From contig DOQG01000063.1 in the NCBI GenBank assembly GCA_003512525.1, positions 7,032 to 65,251 of the forward strand: 58,220 nucleotides of DNA, given 5' to 3'. How positions within the stretch are numbered: position 1 is the first letter of the stretch; every line of letters starts with the position of its first letter. Below the pieces are notes generated by a model. The model was not told where the DNA came from. It was given only the letters and a program-made list of their open reading frames with translations, and ran no database searches. The translations under genes were made by a program, and so were the position numbers. Source of the stretch: Oscillospiraceae bacterium. GTDB taxonomy: Bacteria; Bacillota; Clostridia; Oscillospirales; Ruminococcaceae. Shown one piece after another: positions 33,986 through 42,038 of the stretch.

Positions 33986-34704
33986 CAGCAGGCGCTAACC
34001 GCAGTGTAACCCACACTGTAACAGTCGGTGACAGGAAGATCGTCTATGAGCTTACCCGCAAGAAAGTGAAAAATATAAATCTCCGGATAAAGCCTGACGG
34101 CTCGGTGCACGTTTCGGCGTCAAATGCCGTTACTATCGCTGTGATCGAACGTTTCATAAGGGAAAAGGCGGACTTTATCCTGTCGGCGATTGATAAGTAT
34201 AGCAAGCGTGATACTGGGAGCAAAATACAGTTTGTGAGCGGGGAGAAGCTTCCGATACTCGGGAGAGAGCGCACGCTGTATGTGGTCAAGGCAACACATA
34301 ATTTTGTCACGGATAAGGACGGAAATATAACGCTGTCGGTAACGGATACCGACAACTATGAGCTTAAATATAAGGTGTACATTACTTGGCTAAAGGCACA
34401 GTGTTTTGAGATAATGACACTGCTGTGCAAGGCAGCATATGATGAATACTACCGCTCGCTCGGAATTAAATTTCCCATGATAAAGGTGAAGGATATGCGC
34501 TCAAGGTGGGGGAGCTGTATACCGTCAAAGGGGATACTCACATTCAATGTTCATCTGACGGAATATCCGCTTGCCGCCGCGGAATATGTAGTCGCACACG
34601 AGTTTACGCACTTCTTGCAGGCAAATCACAGTGCACGGTTTTATGCCGAGCTTGCAAAATTCATGCCTGACTACCGCGAAAGGGAAAGGTTGTTGAAAGG
34701 GTGA
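33982..34704 (+). CDS. YgjP/WUSAM-type metal-dependent hydrolase
   Basis: A 240-residue protein with the YgjP-like (DUF45) layout: an N-terminal beta region (LTRKKVKNINLRIKPDGSVH), then a zinc site HEFTH near residue 206 with a third ligand expected in ANHSARFY. KDMRSRWGSC is the family's other conserved motif. GTG start at 33982 with GAGGAG upstream, translationally coupled to the C-N hydrolase. Relatives are annotated as metalloproteases or nucleotide hydrolases; the substrate is not known here. Confidence 0.9.
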   Translation: MTAGANRSVTHTVTVGDRKIVYELTRKKVKNINLRIKPDGSVHVSASNAVTIAVIERFIREKADFILSAIDKYSKRDTGSKIQFVSGEKLPILGRERTLYVVKATHNFVTDKDGNITLSVTDTDNYELKYKVYITWLKAQCFEIMTLLCKAAYDEYYRSLGIKFPMIKVKDMRSRWGSCIPSKGILTFNVHLTEYPLAAAEYVVAHEFTHFLQANHSARFYAELAKFMPDYRERERLLKG

Positions 34705-34749
34705 CTGCATATAGCTGTGCGGGGCTTGATAAGGAATATATGAATTTAA

Positions 34750-34773
34750 GGGGCTGTGTTACAACCCCTTTTT
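34750..34773 (+). terminator. terminator after the YgjP-like gene
   Basis: GGGGCTGT and ACAACCCC pair (one G-U) around a 3-base loop, followed by five T. Confidence 0.8.
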
Positions 34774-34785
34774 ATCATTTATAGT

Positions 34786-35811
34786 TTACAGCACCTTTAT
34801 AAGCTCATCATAAATCGGCGCATAGTGTGCGTCTGTTATTCCGAAATCCATTTCCTTGTACGACCATACCGCACGGGCGATGTGATACTTTTCAAAGGCT
34901 TCGTTTATCATTCTGAACCAGTTCAGAGTACCCTCGGTATCAGCCTGATCGATAACTCCGTATTCACCGCAGTAAAGAGGAAGATCCAGCTTTTCGGCAA
35001 CCTTTATGGCATCGCCGAACATCTTTACAAAGAAACCGCTGTCTATCATACCTGAAACGCCGTCAAAGTCAGAAGCATAATCATTGCCGAAATACTTTTC
35101 GCTGTCGGCACTCAGTTTCTCGACCGTATCGGGGAAAGTCGTGCGGTAGGAAAGGTCGAGCCTGTCGATCCATGATGCACCCTGATGTGTGAAAATAAGA
35201 GGGCTGTAGCAGTGGAAGGTCAGCACGATGTTTTCGTCCCACGGAATATCAAGGAGAGTCAGTCCGTGAATGCTGGAATTGAAAATACCGCCGATAACTA
35301 TCTTTGTGTCGGGTGCGATCTTTCGTATCTCTTTAACAGTACGGCTTGCTATCTTGTTCCACGGGTCGGCAAAGTCTGCACTTGTAATCTCGTTGAGCAG
35401 TTCTAAGGCTATGTGCTCATCGTTGCCGTAGCGCTTTGCTATCTCCTGCCACAGGTAAACAAACTGATCCTGTAATTTTTCATTAGTGAAAAAACCGCAG
35501 TAATCAGGGTCATCAAAAATGAAACCGCAGGTCTTATGCAGGTCGATCACAATGTTAAGTCCGTGCTTTTTGCACCAATTCACACAGCTTTCGATATAAG
35601 CCATTCCGCTTTCGATAAGCTTGCCGTCGTCTGTCTGGATCACGTTGTAGTCAACAGGCATACGGACGTGGTCAAGCCCCATGGAGGCTATCTTTTCGAT
35701 ATCCTTTTCGGTGATGAATGTCGAATAGTGCTCATCATTATAATTCTTGCCGCACTGGGATATCCAGCCGCCGAGGTCGATGCCTTTATAAAATCCGTCA
35801 AAGTTTCTCAT
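34786..35811 (-). CDS. GH5 glycosidase, cytosolic (cellulase-like)
   Basis: A 341-residue family 5 hydrolase without signal peptide. The acid/base Glu141 lies in ELLNEI and the nucleophile Glu283 in LYCGEYG; the start GIDLGGWISQC is typical of the exo-glucanase-like GH5 branch. It probably splits imported beta-glucan or beta-mannan oligosaccharides, complementing the surface mannanase. GGAGG precedes the ATG. The leader carries a small hairpin GCAGGG-GTGA-CCCTGC (35842-35857). Confidence 0.9.
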   Translation of the reverse strand: MRNFDGFYKGIDLGGWISQCGKNYNDEHYSTFITEKDIEKIASMGLDHVRMPVDYNVIQTDDGKLIESGMAYIESCVNWCKKHGLNIVIDLHKTCGFIFDDPDYCGFFTNEKLQDQFVYLWQEIAKRYGNDEHIALELLNEITSADFADPWNKIASRTVKEIRKIAPDTKIVIGGIFNSSIHGLTLLDIPWDENIVLTFHCYSPLIFTHQGASWIDRLDLSYRTTFPDTVEKLSADSEKYFGNDYASDFDGVSGMIDSGFFVKMFGDAIKVAEKLDLPLYCGEYGVIDQADTEGTLNWFRMINEAFEKYHIARAVWSYKEMDFGITDAHYAPIYDELIKVL

Positions 35812-35939
35812 AGTTTTCCTCCGTCATAATTAAAGTTTCCGGCAGGGTCACCCCTGCATTTTATGTGTGTGACTTAATTATAACAGCGAAAGCTAAAATG
35901 CAATATCTATAATGTGGCGAATTTTATATTTTTGTGTGA

Positions 35940-37511
35940 TTATTTTCTGCTGAGCGCTTTGTTAAGGTCGCTTTCGGGAGTATCGGTAGGTGTGATGCTG
36001 TAATTCTTTACAAGCACATCAAGAACACCGGGTGAAACGAACGCGGGAAGAGTAGGACCGAGAAAAATATTCTTTATCCCGAGGTACAGGAGAGTAAGCA
36101 GTATGCAGACAGCTTTCTGCTCATACCATGACAGAACAAGCGTCAGCGGTAAATCGTTTACCGAACAGCCGAAAGCATCGGCAAGCGCAAGCGCTATCCT
36201 TATTGCGCTGTAGGCATCGTTGCATTGTCCGCAGTCGAGTATCCTCGGTATTCCGTCTATCGTACCGAGATCAAGGTCGTTTATACGGTACTTTCCGCAG
36301 GCAAGCGTTAAAATAAGTGTATCGGGCGGGGTCGCCTTTGCAAAGTCGGTATAGTAGCTTCTGCTCGGGCTTGCACCGTCACAGCCGCCGATAAGGAAGA
36401 AGTGCTTTATCTTACCCTGCTTTACAAGTGCTACTATCTCATCGGCTCTTGACAATACGGCATTATGCGCAAAGCCCGTCATAACAGTGTGACCGCCGTT
36501 CATACCTGTCATTTCCTTATCCTCGTCATAGCCGCCGCATTCAAGCGCCTTTGCTATAACGGGTGAAAAATCCTTGTCGTCACCTATGTGGACAAGCTCG
36601 GGGTAAGATACGACAGAGGTCGTGAACACTCTGTCGCTGTAGCTCTGTCTTACCGGCATAATGCAGTTTGTGGTGAACAGTATCGGGGCGGGAATGTTGT
36701 GGAACTCAGACTGCTGATTTTGCCAGCCTGTGCCGAAGTTGCCTTTTAAATGCTTATACTTTTTAAGCTCGGGATAGCCGTGGGCGGGGAGCATTTCGCT
36801 GTGGGTGTAGATGTTTATGCCCTTGCCCTCGGTTTGCCGGAGCAACAGCTCCATATCGTGCAGGTCGTGACCGCTGACAACTATAAAAGGTCCTTTTTCT
36901 ATCGTCAGCGGAACAACGGTCGGTACCGGATCTCCGTAGCTTTCGGTGTTTGCGCTGTCGAGCAGAGCCATACATTTAAAATTGACCTCACCTGTTTTAA
37001 GAACCAATCTTAACAGCTTATCGGGATCGTTTTCGCCCTCTATCGCTCTGAGTGCCGTGTAGAAGAAAGAGTTTACCTCGCTGTCTGTTTTACCGAGCGC
37101 AAGCGCGTGATAAGCGTATGCCGCCATACCTTTGATACCGAACAGGATAAGCGATTTCAGCGAACGGATATCATCGACAGCGTCCCACAGCCTTGAAAGC
37201 TCATAGTCGTCAACGTGGCTTTTATATATCCTGCGCTTTTCGTCCTTGACCTCGGCTGTAAGCTCCTTTACCGTATGGGTATTGAAGCTTACGTTAGTTA
37301 TGGTTGTGAACAGACCTTTTAATACAAGGCGGTCGGTACTGTCGGTAGGCGTGCCGTACTCTGCCGCCTTAGCAAGCCCTATAAGCGCGCCGATAAGCTC
37401 GTCCTGAGCCTTTGCGGTATCGCTTTTCTTGCCGCAGACACCTGCCTTACCGCTGCATTTTTCGTTATGTGCAGTCTGCTGACACTGAAAACAAAACATC
37501 TCGTCAATCAT
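35940..37511 (-). CDS. hcp: hybrid-cluster protein / hydroxylamine reductase
   Basis: A 523-residue Fe-S-O hybrid cluster protein. The N-terminal Cys motif (MFCFQCQQTA ... CSGKAGVCGK) binds the cubane cluster; Cys, His and Glu of the hybrid cluster lie in later conserved segments (GHDLHDME, FTTNCIMP, CGQCND). It reduces hydroxylamine in vitro and protects against NO in vivo. GGAGG is seven bases before the ATG at 37511. It is the third gene behind rubrerythrin and ldhA, with a 23-base gap, so likely the same stress operon. Confidence 0.95.
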   Translation of the reverse strand: MIDEMFCFQCQQTAHNEKCSGKAGVCGKKSDTAKAQDELIGALIGLAKAAEYGTPTDSTDRLVLKGLFTTITNVSFNTHTVKELTAEVKDEKRRIYKSHVDDYELSRLWDAVDDIRSLKSLILFGIKGMAAYAYHALALGKTDSEVNSFFYTALRAIEGENDPDKLLRLVLKTGEVNFKCMALLDSANTESYGDPVPTVVPLTIEKGPFIVVSGHDLHDMELLLRQTEGKGINIYTHSEMLPAHGYPELKKYKHLKGNFGTGWQNQQSEFHNIPAPILFTTNCIMPVRQSYSDRVFTTSVVSYPELVHIGDDKDFSPVIAKALECGGYDEDKEMTGMNGGHTVMTGFAHNAVLSRADEIVALVKQGKIKHFFLIGGCDGASPSRSYYTDFAKATPPDTLILTLACGKYRINDLDLGTIDGIPRILDCGQCNDAYSAIRIALALADAFGCSVNDLPLTLVLSWYEQKAVCILLTLLYLGIKNIFLGPTLPAFVSPGVLDVLVKNYSITPTDTPESDLNKALSRK

Positions 37512-37534
37512 TGTTTTACCTCCATCGGTTAGTG

Positions 37535-38515
37535 TTACTTTATTTTTACTTCGTTAACAAGCGGTTTGCCCGCAAAGAAAGCATCAAGGTTTTCAAACGT
37601 GGTTACTGCGATATTGAAGAGCGCTTCGCGGGTGAGAAAAGCCTGATGAGAAGTGAGCAGTACATTCGGGCGGGAGATAAGCAGGGCGAGCACATCGTCC
37701 TTGATTATCGTATCTGACATATCCTCAAAGAAGAAGTCGCCCTCTTCCTCGTATACGTCAAGCCCCGCACCTCTTATCTTTCCGCTGTTCAGTGCGTCAA
37801 GCAGGGCAGTGCTGTCGATAAGCGCACCTCTTGAGGTGTTGATTATAAATACGTCATTTTTCATCTTTGAAAAAGCGTTTTTGTCAAGCATACGCCTGTT
37901 CTTGTCGGTGAGCGGGCAGTGGAGCGATATTACATCACTGTTGGCGTACAGAGTATCAAGGTCGGTGTAGATAAAATCGACATTCTTTGCAGGGTATGGG
38001 TCATATGCCAGCACGTCCATACCGAAGCCGTGGCAGATATCTATAAATGCTCTGCCTATCTTACCTGTACCGATAACGCCTGCGGTCTTTCCGTGCAGGT
38101 CAAAGCCTGTGAAGCCCGCTATATTGAAATTGAAGTCGCGCACACGTATATAGGCGCGGTGTATCTTTCTGTTCAGTGAAAGGAGCAGTGCCATTGTATG
38201 CTCTGCAACGGCATAAGGAGAGTAGGCGGGTACTCTTACTATCTTTATCCTGTTCTGCGCCGCTTTCAGGTCAATGTTGCTGCAGCCCGCACTTCGCATC
38301 GCTATTATCTTTGTGCCGCCGTCACACAGCGTATCAATGGTTCTGCTGTCGATATCGTCATTGACAAATGCACAGACCGCTTCGCACCCATTAGCCATTA
38401 CCGCGGTGCGGCAGTTCAGCTTTGATTCGATGTATATCATCTCATATCCCGTATTGACATTATCGAATGACGCTTTGTCATATGATTTTGTGTCGAAAAA
38501 AGCTATCTTTTTCAT
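37535..38515 (-). CDS. ldhA: D-lactate dehydrogenase / 2-hydroxyacid dehydrogenase
   Basis: A 326-residue NAD-dependent enzyme close to fermentative D-lactate dehydrogenase (LdhA). GVIGTGKIGRAF binds NAD, the substrate Arg is in AMRSAG, the Glu in GLDVYEEE and the catalytic His in TSHQAFLT. The ATG lies three bases after the rubrerythrin stop with no Shine-Dalgarno of its own, so translation is probably coupled. It regenerates NAD+ by making D-lactate. Confidence 0.92.
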   Translation of the reverse strand: MKKIAFFDTKSYDKASFDNVNTGYEMIYIESKLNCRTAVMANGCEAVCAFVNDDIDSRTIDTLCDGGTKIIAMRSAGCSNIDLKAAQNRIKIVRVPAYSPYAVAEHTMALLLSLNRKIHRAYIRVRDFNFNIAGFTGFDLHGKTAGVIGTGKIGRAFIDICHGFGMDVLAYDPYPAKNVDFIYTDLDTLYANSDVISLHCPLTDKNRRMLDKNAFSKMKNDVFIINTSRGALIDSTALLDALNSGKIRGAGLDVYEEEGDFFFEDMSDTIIKDDVLALLISRPNVLLTSHQAFLTREALFNIAVTTFENLDAFFAGKPLVNEVKIK

Positions 38516-38518
38516 AGG

Positions 38519-39061
38519 CTATGATAATCTGCTGTCTTCCTTTCGCTGAAAATAGCCTTGGGGTCTGCGGCAGACAGGACAGTATTCGGGAGGAGTACTG
38601 CCGCAGTGTATATGACCGCAGTTACGGCACAGCCATACTGTTTCACCCGAAGAGGAGCGTATGCTTCCGTCCGAGAGCATTTGTGCAAATGTGTTGAAAC
38701 GGCTTTCGTGGTCTTTTTCTATAGCGCCTACGAGCTCAAACAGATCTGCTATATTGTCGAGCTTCTCCTGCCTTGCGGTTTCGGCATATTCCTTATACAT
38801 CTGCGTCCATTCGTAGTTTTCGCCGTGAGCGGCTTTTTCAAGTGCTTCGGCGGTTTTCGGGACACCTCCGAAAATAAGTCCGAACCAAAGCTCTGCATGA
38901 GCTCTTTCGTTTTTTGCTGTGGTGCGGAATACCTGTGATATTTCCTCGTCGCCGTCGGACTTTGCCTTGTCGGCGTATATCTCATAGCGTACCATTGCCG
39001 CCGCTTCATTTGCAAATGCGGTTTTCAGATTTTCAAGTGTTTTTGAATCGGATAATTGCAT
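38519..39061 (-). CDS. rbr: rubrerythrin
   Basis: A 180-residue peroxide-detoxifying protein. The N-terminal ferritin-like four-helix domain holds two E..H-type iron-binding motifs (NERAHAELW, IEKDHESRF) plus Glu in FANEAAAMVRYE. The C-terminal rubredoxin-like domain has CRNC and CPVC for one iron. GGAG precedes the ATG. First gene of the rbr-ldhA-hcp unit; a palindrome just upstream is the likely control site. Confidence 0.95.
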   Translation of the reverse strand: MQLSDSKTLENLKTAFANEAAAMVRYEIYADKAKSDGDEEISQVFRTTAKNERAHAELWFGLIFGGVPKTAEALEKAAHGENYEWTQMYKEYAETARQEKLDNIADLFELVGAIEKDHESRFNTFAQMLSDGSIRSSSGETVWLCRNCGHIHCGSTPPEYCPVCRRPQGYFQRKEDSRLS

Positions 39062-39077
39062 AAAAAATCTCCTTTAC

Positions 39078-39102
39078 TTTAGTTACCGTTATTGTAACCA
39101 AA
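39078..39102 (-). promoter_or_regulatory. palindromic operator before rubrerythrin
   Basis: TTTAGTTAC and GTAACCAAA are inverted (one mismatch) around 7 bases, starting 17 bases before the rubrerythrin ATG. It overlaps a possible -10 (TACAAT on the minus strand). It is not a good fit to the usual PerR or Rex consensus; a Crp/Fnr-type or other dimeric regulator is possible. Confidence 0.55.
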
Positions 39103-39149
39103 GAAAAGGAGAATATTTATTCAAATTTTGTTTCGCGGGAAAAAAAGGA

Positions 39150-39992
39150 TCACTTTCTTATGAAAAGTACGCCGAGAGTGTTCGGTCCGCAGTGACTGCA
39201 AACTGTACAGCCGGCATCTGTTTCAAGTATCTCTTCAAACTTTCCGAGCTTTTTCACTGCCTTGTGGGCTATATCGATTATTTCTTTGTCGCTGGGTGAG
39301 TGGGTGATGAATATGCGCTTGTAATCTATATCATCTCTGTCTGACAGGCGCTCGGTGATATATTTTTCTATGCAGGCGGAATATTTACCTCTGTACTTCT
39401 TGCCGACACCCATCTTGCCGTCCTTTACTTCTATGCAGGGACGGAGCGAAAGAAGGTTAGCGCCCAGCGCCGCAAGTGTAGAGCATCTGCCGCCTTTACG
39501 CAGGAAATCCAGCTTTTCTATTACAAAGCTTGCTTCTACCTTTGATGTAAGAGCGTTCAAAGCCTTTGCGATATCCTCGGGAGCTTCGCCTGCCTGCGCC
39601 ATCTCTGCAGCCCTGAGCACTATAAGTCCGCTGCCTGTTGAAAGGTTGCGGCTGTCTATGATATAGACATTGCCGAAATTTTCAGCGGCAATGCAGGCGT
39701 TCTGGTAACAGCTTGAAAATTCGGCGCTGATATCAACATGGATGACTGCATCGTATTCCTTGCTGAGAGGCGTGAATGCTTCGATATAATCCGCTACATT
39801 CACTGCGGCGGTAGAGGTGAGCGCTCCGCCCGATTTTACATGGTCGAAAATATCCTTCGGGGTGATCTCAAGTCCGTCCTTGTAGGATTTGCCGTCCTTG
39901 ATAATGTAAAGCGGAAGAATTGTAATACCGTACTTTTCAACCAGCTCATTTGAGAGGTCGCAGGTGCTGTCTGCGGTGATCTTTATATTCAT
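39150..39992 (-). CDS. DegV-family fatty-acid-binding protein
   Basis: A 280-residue DegV protein. The N-terminal TADSTCDLS, DISAEFSSCYQ and the RKGGRCS segments are typical; such proteins bind a fatty acid and feed the FakA kinase in Firmicutes. The start is ATG 39992, seven bases after AAAGGAG; the longer frame runs through the promoter. No fakA is in the window. Confidence 0.93.
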   Translation of the reverse strand: MNIKITADSTCDLSNELVEKYGITILPLYIIKDGKSYKDGLEITPKDIFDHVKSGGALTSTAAVNVADYIEAFTPLSKEYDAVIHVDISAEFSSCYQNACIAAENFGNVYIIDSRNLSTGSGLIVLRAAEMAQAGEAPEDIAKALNALTSKVEASFVIEKLDFLRKGGRCSTLAALGANLLSLRPCIEVKDGKMGVGKKYRGKYSACIEKYITERLSDRDDIDYKRIFITHSPSDKEIIDIAHKAVKKLGKFEEILETDAGCTVCSHCGPNTLGVLFIRK

Positions 39993-40035
39993 AGATATGC
40001 TCCTTTCGCGGAAAACGTTGAATTTAATAGTACTA

Positions 40036-40064
40036 AGTATAACATATTTTGTACGAAACGGCAA
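40036..40064 (-). promoter_or_regulatory. promoter of the DegV gene
   Basis: On the minus strand, TTGCCG (40064-40059), 17 bases, TATACT (40041-40036). Confidence 0.65.
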
Positions 40065-40113
40065 TAGTTTTATTCCGTTTCAGGGAGAAATTATTGGAAT
40101 TGAATAAAACTAC

Positions 40114-40142
40114 TTGATATTTCAAAACAATTATGGTAAAAT
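40114..40142 (+). promoter_or_regulatory. promoter of the AIM24 gene
   Basis: TTGATA (40114-40119), 17 bases, TAAAAT (40137-40142), 30 bases before the start codon. Confidence 0.7.
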
Positions 40143-40172
40143 AATGATAATCAATTTTTCGGAGGTAATTTT

Positions 40173-40850
40173 ATGCAATATGAGATCAAAGGTACACCGC
40201 TGCCTGTCGTAATATGCAATGTCGGTGCGGGAGAATCAATGTATACCGAAAAGGGCGGTATGAGCTGGATGACACCGAATATGCAGATGTCAACGAATGC
40301 GGGCGGCAGTTTCGGCAAGGCAATGTCGAGAATGTTCTCGGGTGAGTCGATGTTCCAGAACATATACACTGCACAGGGCGCACCCGGTCAGATCGCTTTT
40401 GCGTCAAGCTTTCCCGGTGAGATACTGGCAATGGACGTGTCGCAGGGCGCTGTTATAGCGCAGAAGAGCGCATTCCTTGCGGCGGAGATGAGCGTCAATA
40501 TGAGCATACATTTCCAAAGAAAGCTCGGAAGCGGCTTTTTCGGCGGCGAGGGCTTCATAATGCAGAGGTTCGAGGGCAGCGGTATGGTGTTCCTTGAAAT
40601 TGACGGCTCGGTAATTACATATGATCTTCAGGCGGGACAGTCCATGCTTGTTGACACGGGATATCTTGCGGCTATGACTGAAGGTGTTTCGATAGATATC
40701 GAGAGCGTAAAGGGAATAGGCAACAAGCTGTTCGGCGGCGTGGGCTTCTTCAATACAAAGGTGACGGGACCCGGTAGAATATGGCTTCAGACAATGCCTG
40801 CTTCTGCAGTTGCCGCGGCTATTAATCCGTTTATCACTACGGCGAAATGA
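40173..40850 (+). CDS. AIM24 / TIGR00266 family protein
   Basis: A 225-residue beta-rich protein of the AIM24 family (TIGR00266), with AFASSFPGEILAMDV, GFIMQRFEGSG and VTGPGRIWLQTMP typical of it. There is no signal peptide or membrane helix. Bacterial members have no established role; the mitochondrial relative affects inner-membrane structure. GGAGG is seven bases before the ATG. It appears monocistronic. Confidence 0.9.
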   Translation: MQYEIKGTPLPVVICNVGAGESMYTEKGGMSWMTPNMQMSTNAGGSFGKAMSRMFSGESMFQNIYTAQGAPGQIAFASSFPGEILAMDVSQGAVIAQKSAFLAAEMSVNMSIHFQRKLGSGFFGGEGFIMQRFEGSGMVFLEIDGSVITYDLQAGQSMLVDTGYLAAMTEGVSIDIESVKGIGNKLFGGVGFFNTKVTGPGRIWLQTMPASAVAAAINPFITTAK

Positions 40851-41061
40851 TGAGATGAAAATATAAAAAGAGATCCGCCTTTTCACGGGCAGATTTAATG
40901 AACAGTCTATGTAAATTATATTGGACTCATCTGAAAGATACTTTGAAAATACATTTTCAAATTCTTCAGCCGGCACCCGGTTTGCGGTACGCCGCTTGTC
41001 TGAGAACAATTAACATAAAAGCTTTTATTGGCAGGCTAAAGACGGCGTACCGCCGAGCCGG

Positions 41062-41090
41062 TTGACACCGACTTGATTTTATGATATAAT
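41062..41090 (+). promoter_or_regulatory. promoter of mntP
   Basis: TTGACA (41062-41067), 17 bases, TATAAT (41085-41090), full consensus; the start near 41097 coincides with the riboswitch 5' end. Confidence 0.88.
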
Positions 41091-41097
41091 ACTCGTA

Positions 41098-41188
41098 ACT
41101 TAAGGGAGTAGACGGCGAAATATCGTGACAAGTCAACATACTGACAGAGCTTTACTGTCTGGTTTGTCTTAATTGTTGAGACTTGAGT
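41098..41188 (+). ncRNA. yybP-ykoY manganese riboswitch
   Basis: The stretch begins ACTTAAGGGAGTAGACGGCG, matching the conserved 5' loop of yybP-ykoY aptamers, and ends with CTTGAGT, which closes a 7-bp P1 stem with ACTTAAG. Internal helices (GACAAGTCAACATA..., CTGACAG/CTGTCTG) fit the two-legged fold. The 3' strand of P1 is also the 5' arm of the following terminator, so Mn2+ binding should prevent termination and switch on the exporter gene. Confidence 0.88.
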
Positions 41189-41217
41189 ACAGGATAACTG
41201 TACTTGGGTCTTTTTTT
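41180..41217 (+). terminator. riboswitch-controlled terminator before mntP
   Basis: GACTTGAGTACAG pairs with CTGTACTTGGGTC (with G-U pairs) and is followed by seven T. It overlaps the last helix strand of the aptamer. Confidence 0.88.
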
Positions 41218-41273
41218 ATTGCGTATTTTCGGATAAGCGTCCACATATCATATATTATATCGGAGGACAAATT

Positions 41274-41843
41274 ATGGGACTTTTGGAATTATTCCTTATT
41301 GCTGTGGGTCTGTCAATGGACGCATTTGCGGTGAGCGTCTGTAAGGGGCTGTCCGAGCGGCAGCTTAAAGCAAAGCACTATCTTATTATCGGTGCATGGT
41401 TCGGCGGATTTCAGGCGATAATGCCGACGATCGGCTATCTGCTCGGCTCGACATTTGAGCAGTATATCACTGCGGTCGACCACTGGATAGCATTTGTACT
41501 GCTGTGTTTTATCGGCGGAAATATGATAAGAGAGGCGCTGTCAAAGGACGAGGAGAAGCTCGACGCATCGTTCAGCTTCAAAACTATGCTGTTGCTCGCT
41601 ATAGCGACAAGTATTGACGCACTTGCGGTGGGTATTACGTTTGCGCTGCTCCCCGATGTAAATATAGTTGCGGCTGTGCTGTTTATCGGTGCTACTACAT
41701 TTATCCTTTCTGTGACAGGACTTAAGGTGGGAAATGTATTCGGTACGAAGTACAAGTCAAAGGCGGAGCTTGCGGGAGGTATTATTCTTATACTTATCGG
41801 TACTAAAATTCTGCTGGAGCATTTAGGGGTCATAAATTTCTGA
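41274..41843 (+). CDS. mntP: manganese efflux pump MntP
   Basis: A 189-residue membrane protein with six helices in two similar halves. The conserved acidic motifs are GLSMDAFAVSV (about 13-23) and ATSIDALAVGI in the second half, as expected for MntP. It exports Mn2+. GGAGG is eight bases before the ATG. Expression is under the upstream riboswitch; a terminator follows. Confidence 0.96.
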   Translation: MGLLELFLIAVGLSMDAFAVSVCKGLSERQLKAKHYLIIGAWFGGFQAIMPTIGYLLGSTFEQYITAVDHWIAFVLLCFIGGNMIREALSKDEEKLDASFSFKTMLLLAIATSIDALAVGITFALLPDVNIVAAVLFIGATTFILSVTGLKVGNVFGTKYKSKAELAGGIILILIGTKILLEHLGVINF

Positions 41844-41853
41844 TAATTGAGGC

Positions 41854-41883
41854 GGCGGTCGTGGGGACTGCCGCCTTTTTCTG
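41854..41883 (+). terminator. terminator after mntP
   Basis: GGCGGCGGTC pairs with GACTGCCGCC (one G-U), followed by five T. Confidence 0.88.
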
Positions 41884-41951
41884 TGTAATATCACCGCTAA
41901 ACGGTGGTAAAATAATAAAAAGCGTGCCGGACAGCGTGCTTTCAAAAAAGC

Positions 41952-41980
41952 TTGCATTAGAAGCGGCAATGTAGTATAAT
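41952..41980 (+). promoter_or_regulatory. promoter of the hprK operon
   Basis: TTGCAT (41952-41957), 17 bases, TATAAT (41975-41980). Confidence 0.75.
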
Positions 41981-42038
41981 TAATATGATAGGGCAGTTAT
42001 GCCCGGGGAATACAAAATTCAGAAGAAAGAGGAACAGT

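Larger units (their letters stand above)
40851..41273 (+). other. gene-free region with palindromes and the mntP leader
   Basis: The left part has a near-perfect palindrome TTTGAAAAT-AC-ATTTTCAAA (40942-40961) and a separated inverted repeat with core GCGGTACGCCG (40984-40994) and its complement at 41043-41053, extended by CCGG ends. The right part holds the mntP promoter, the manganese riboswitch and its terminator. Confidence 0.7.
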
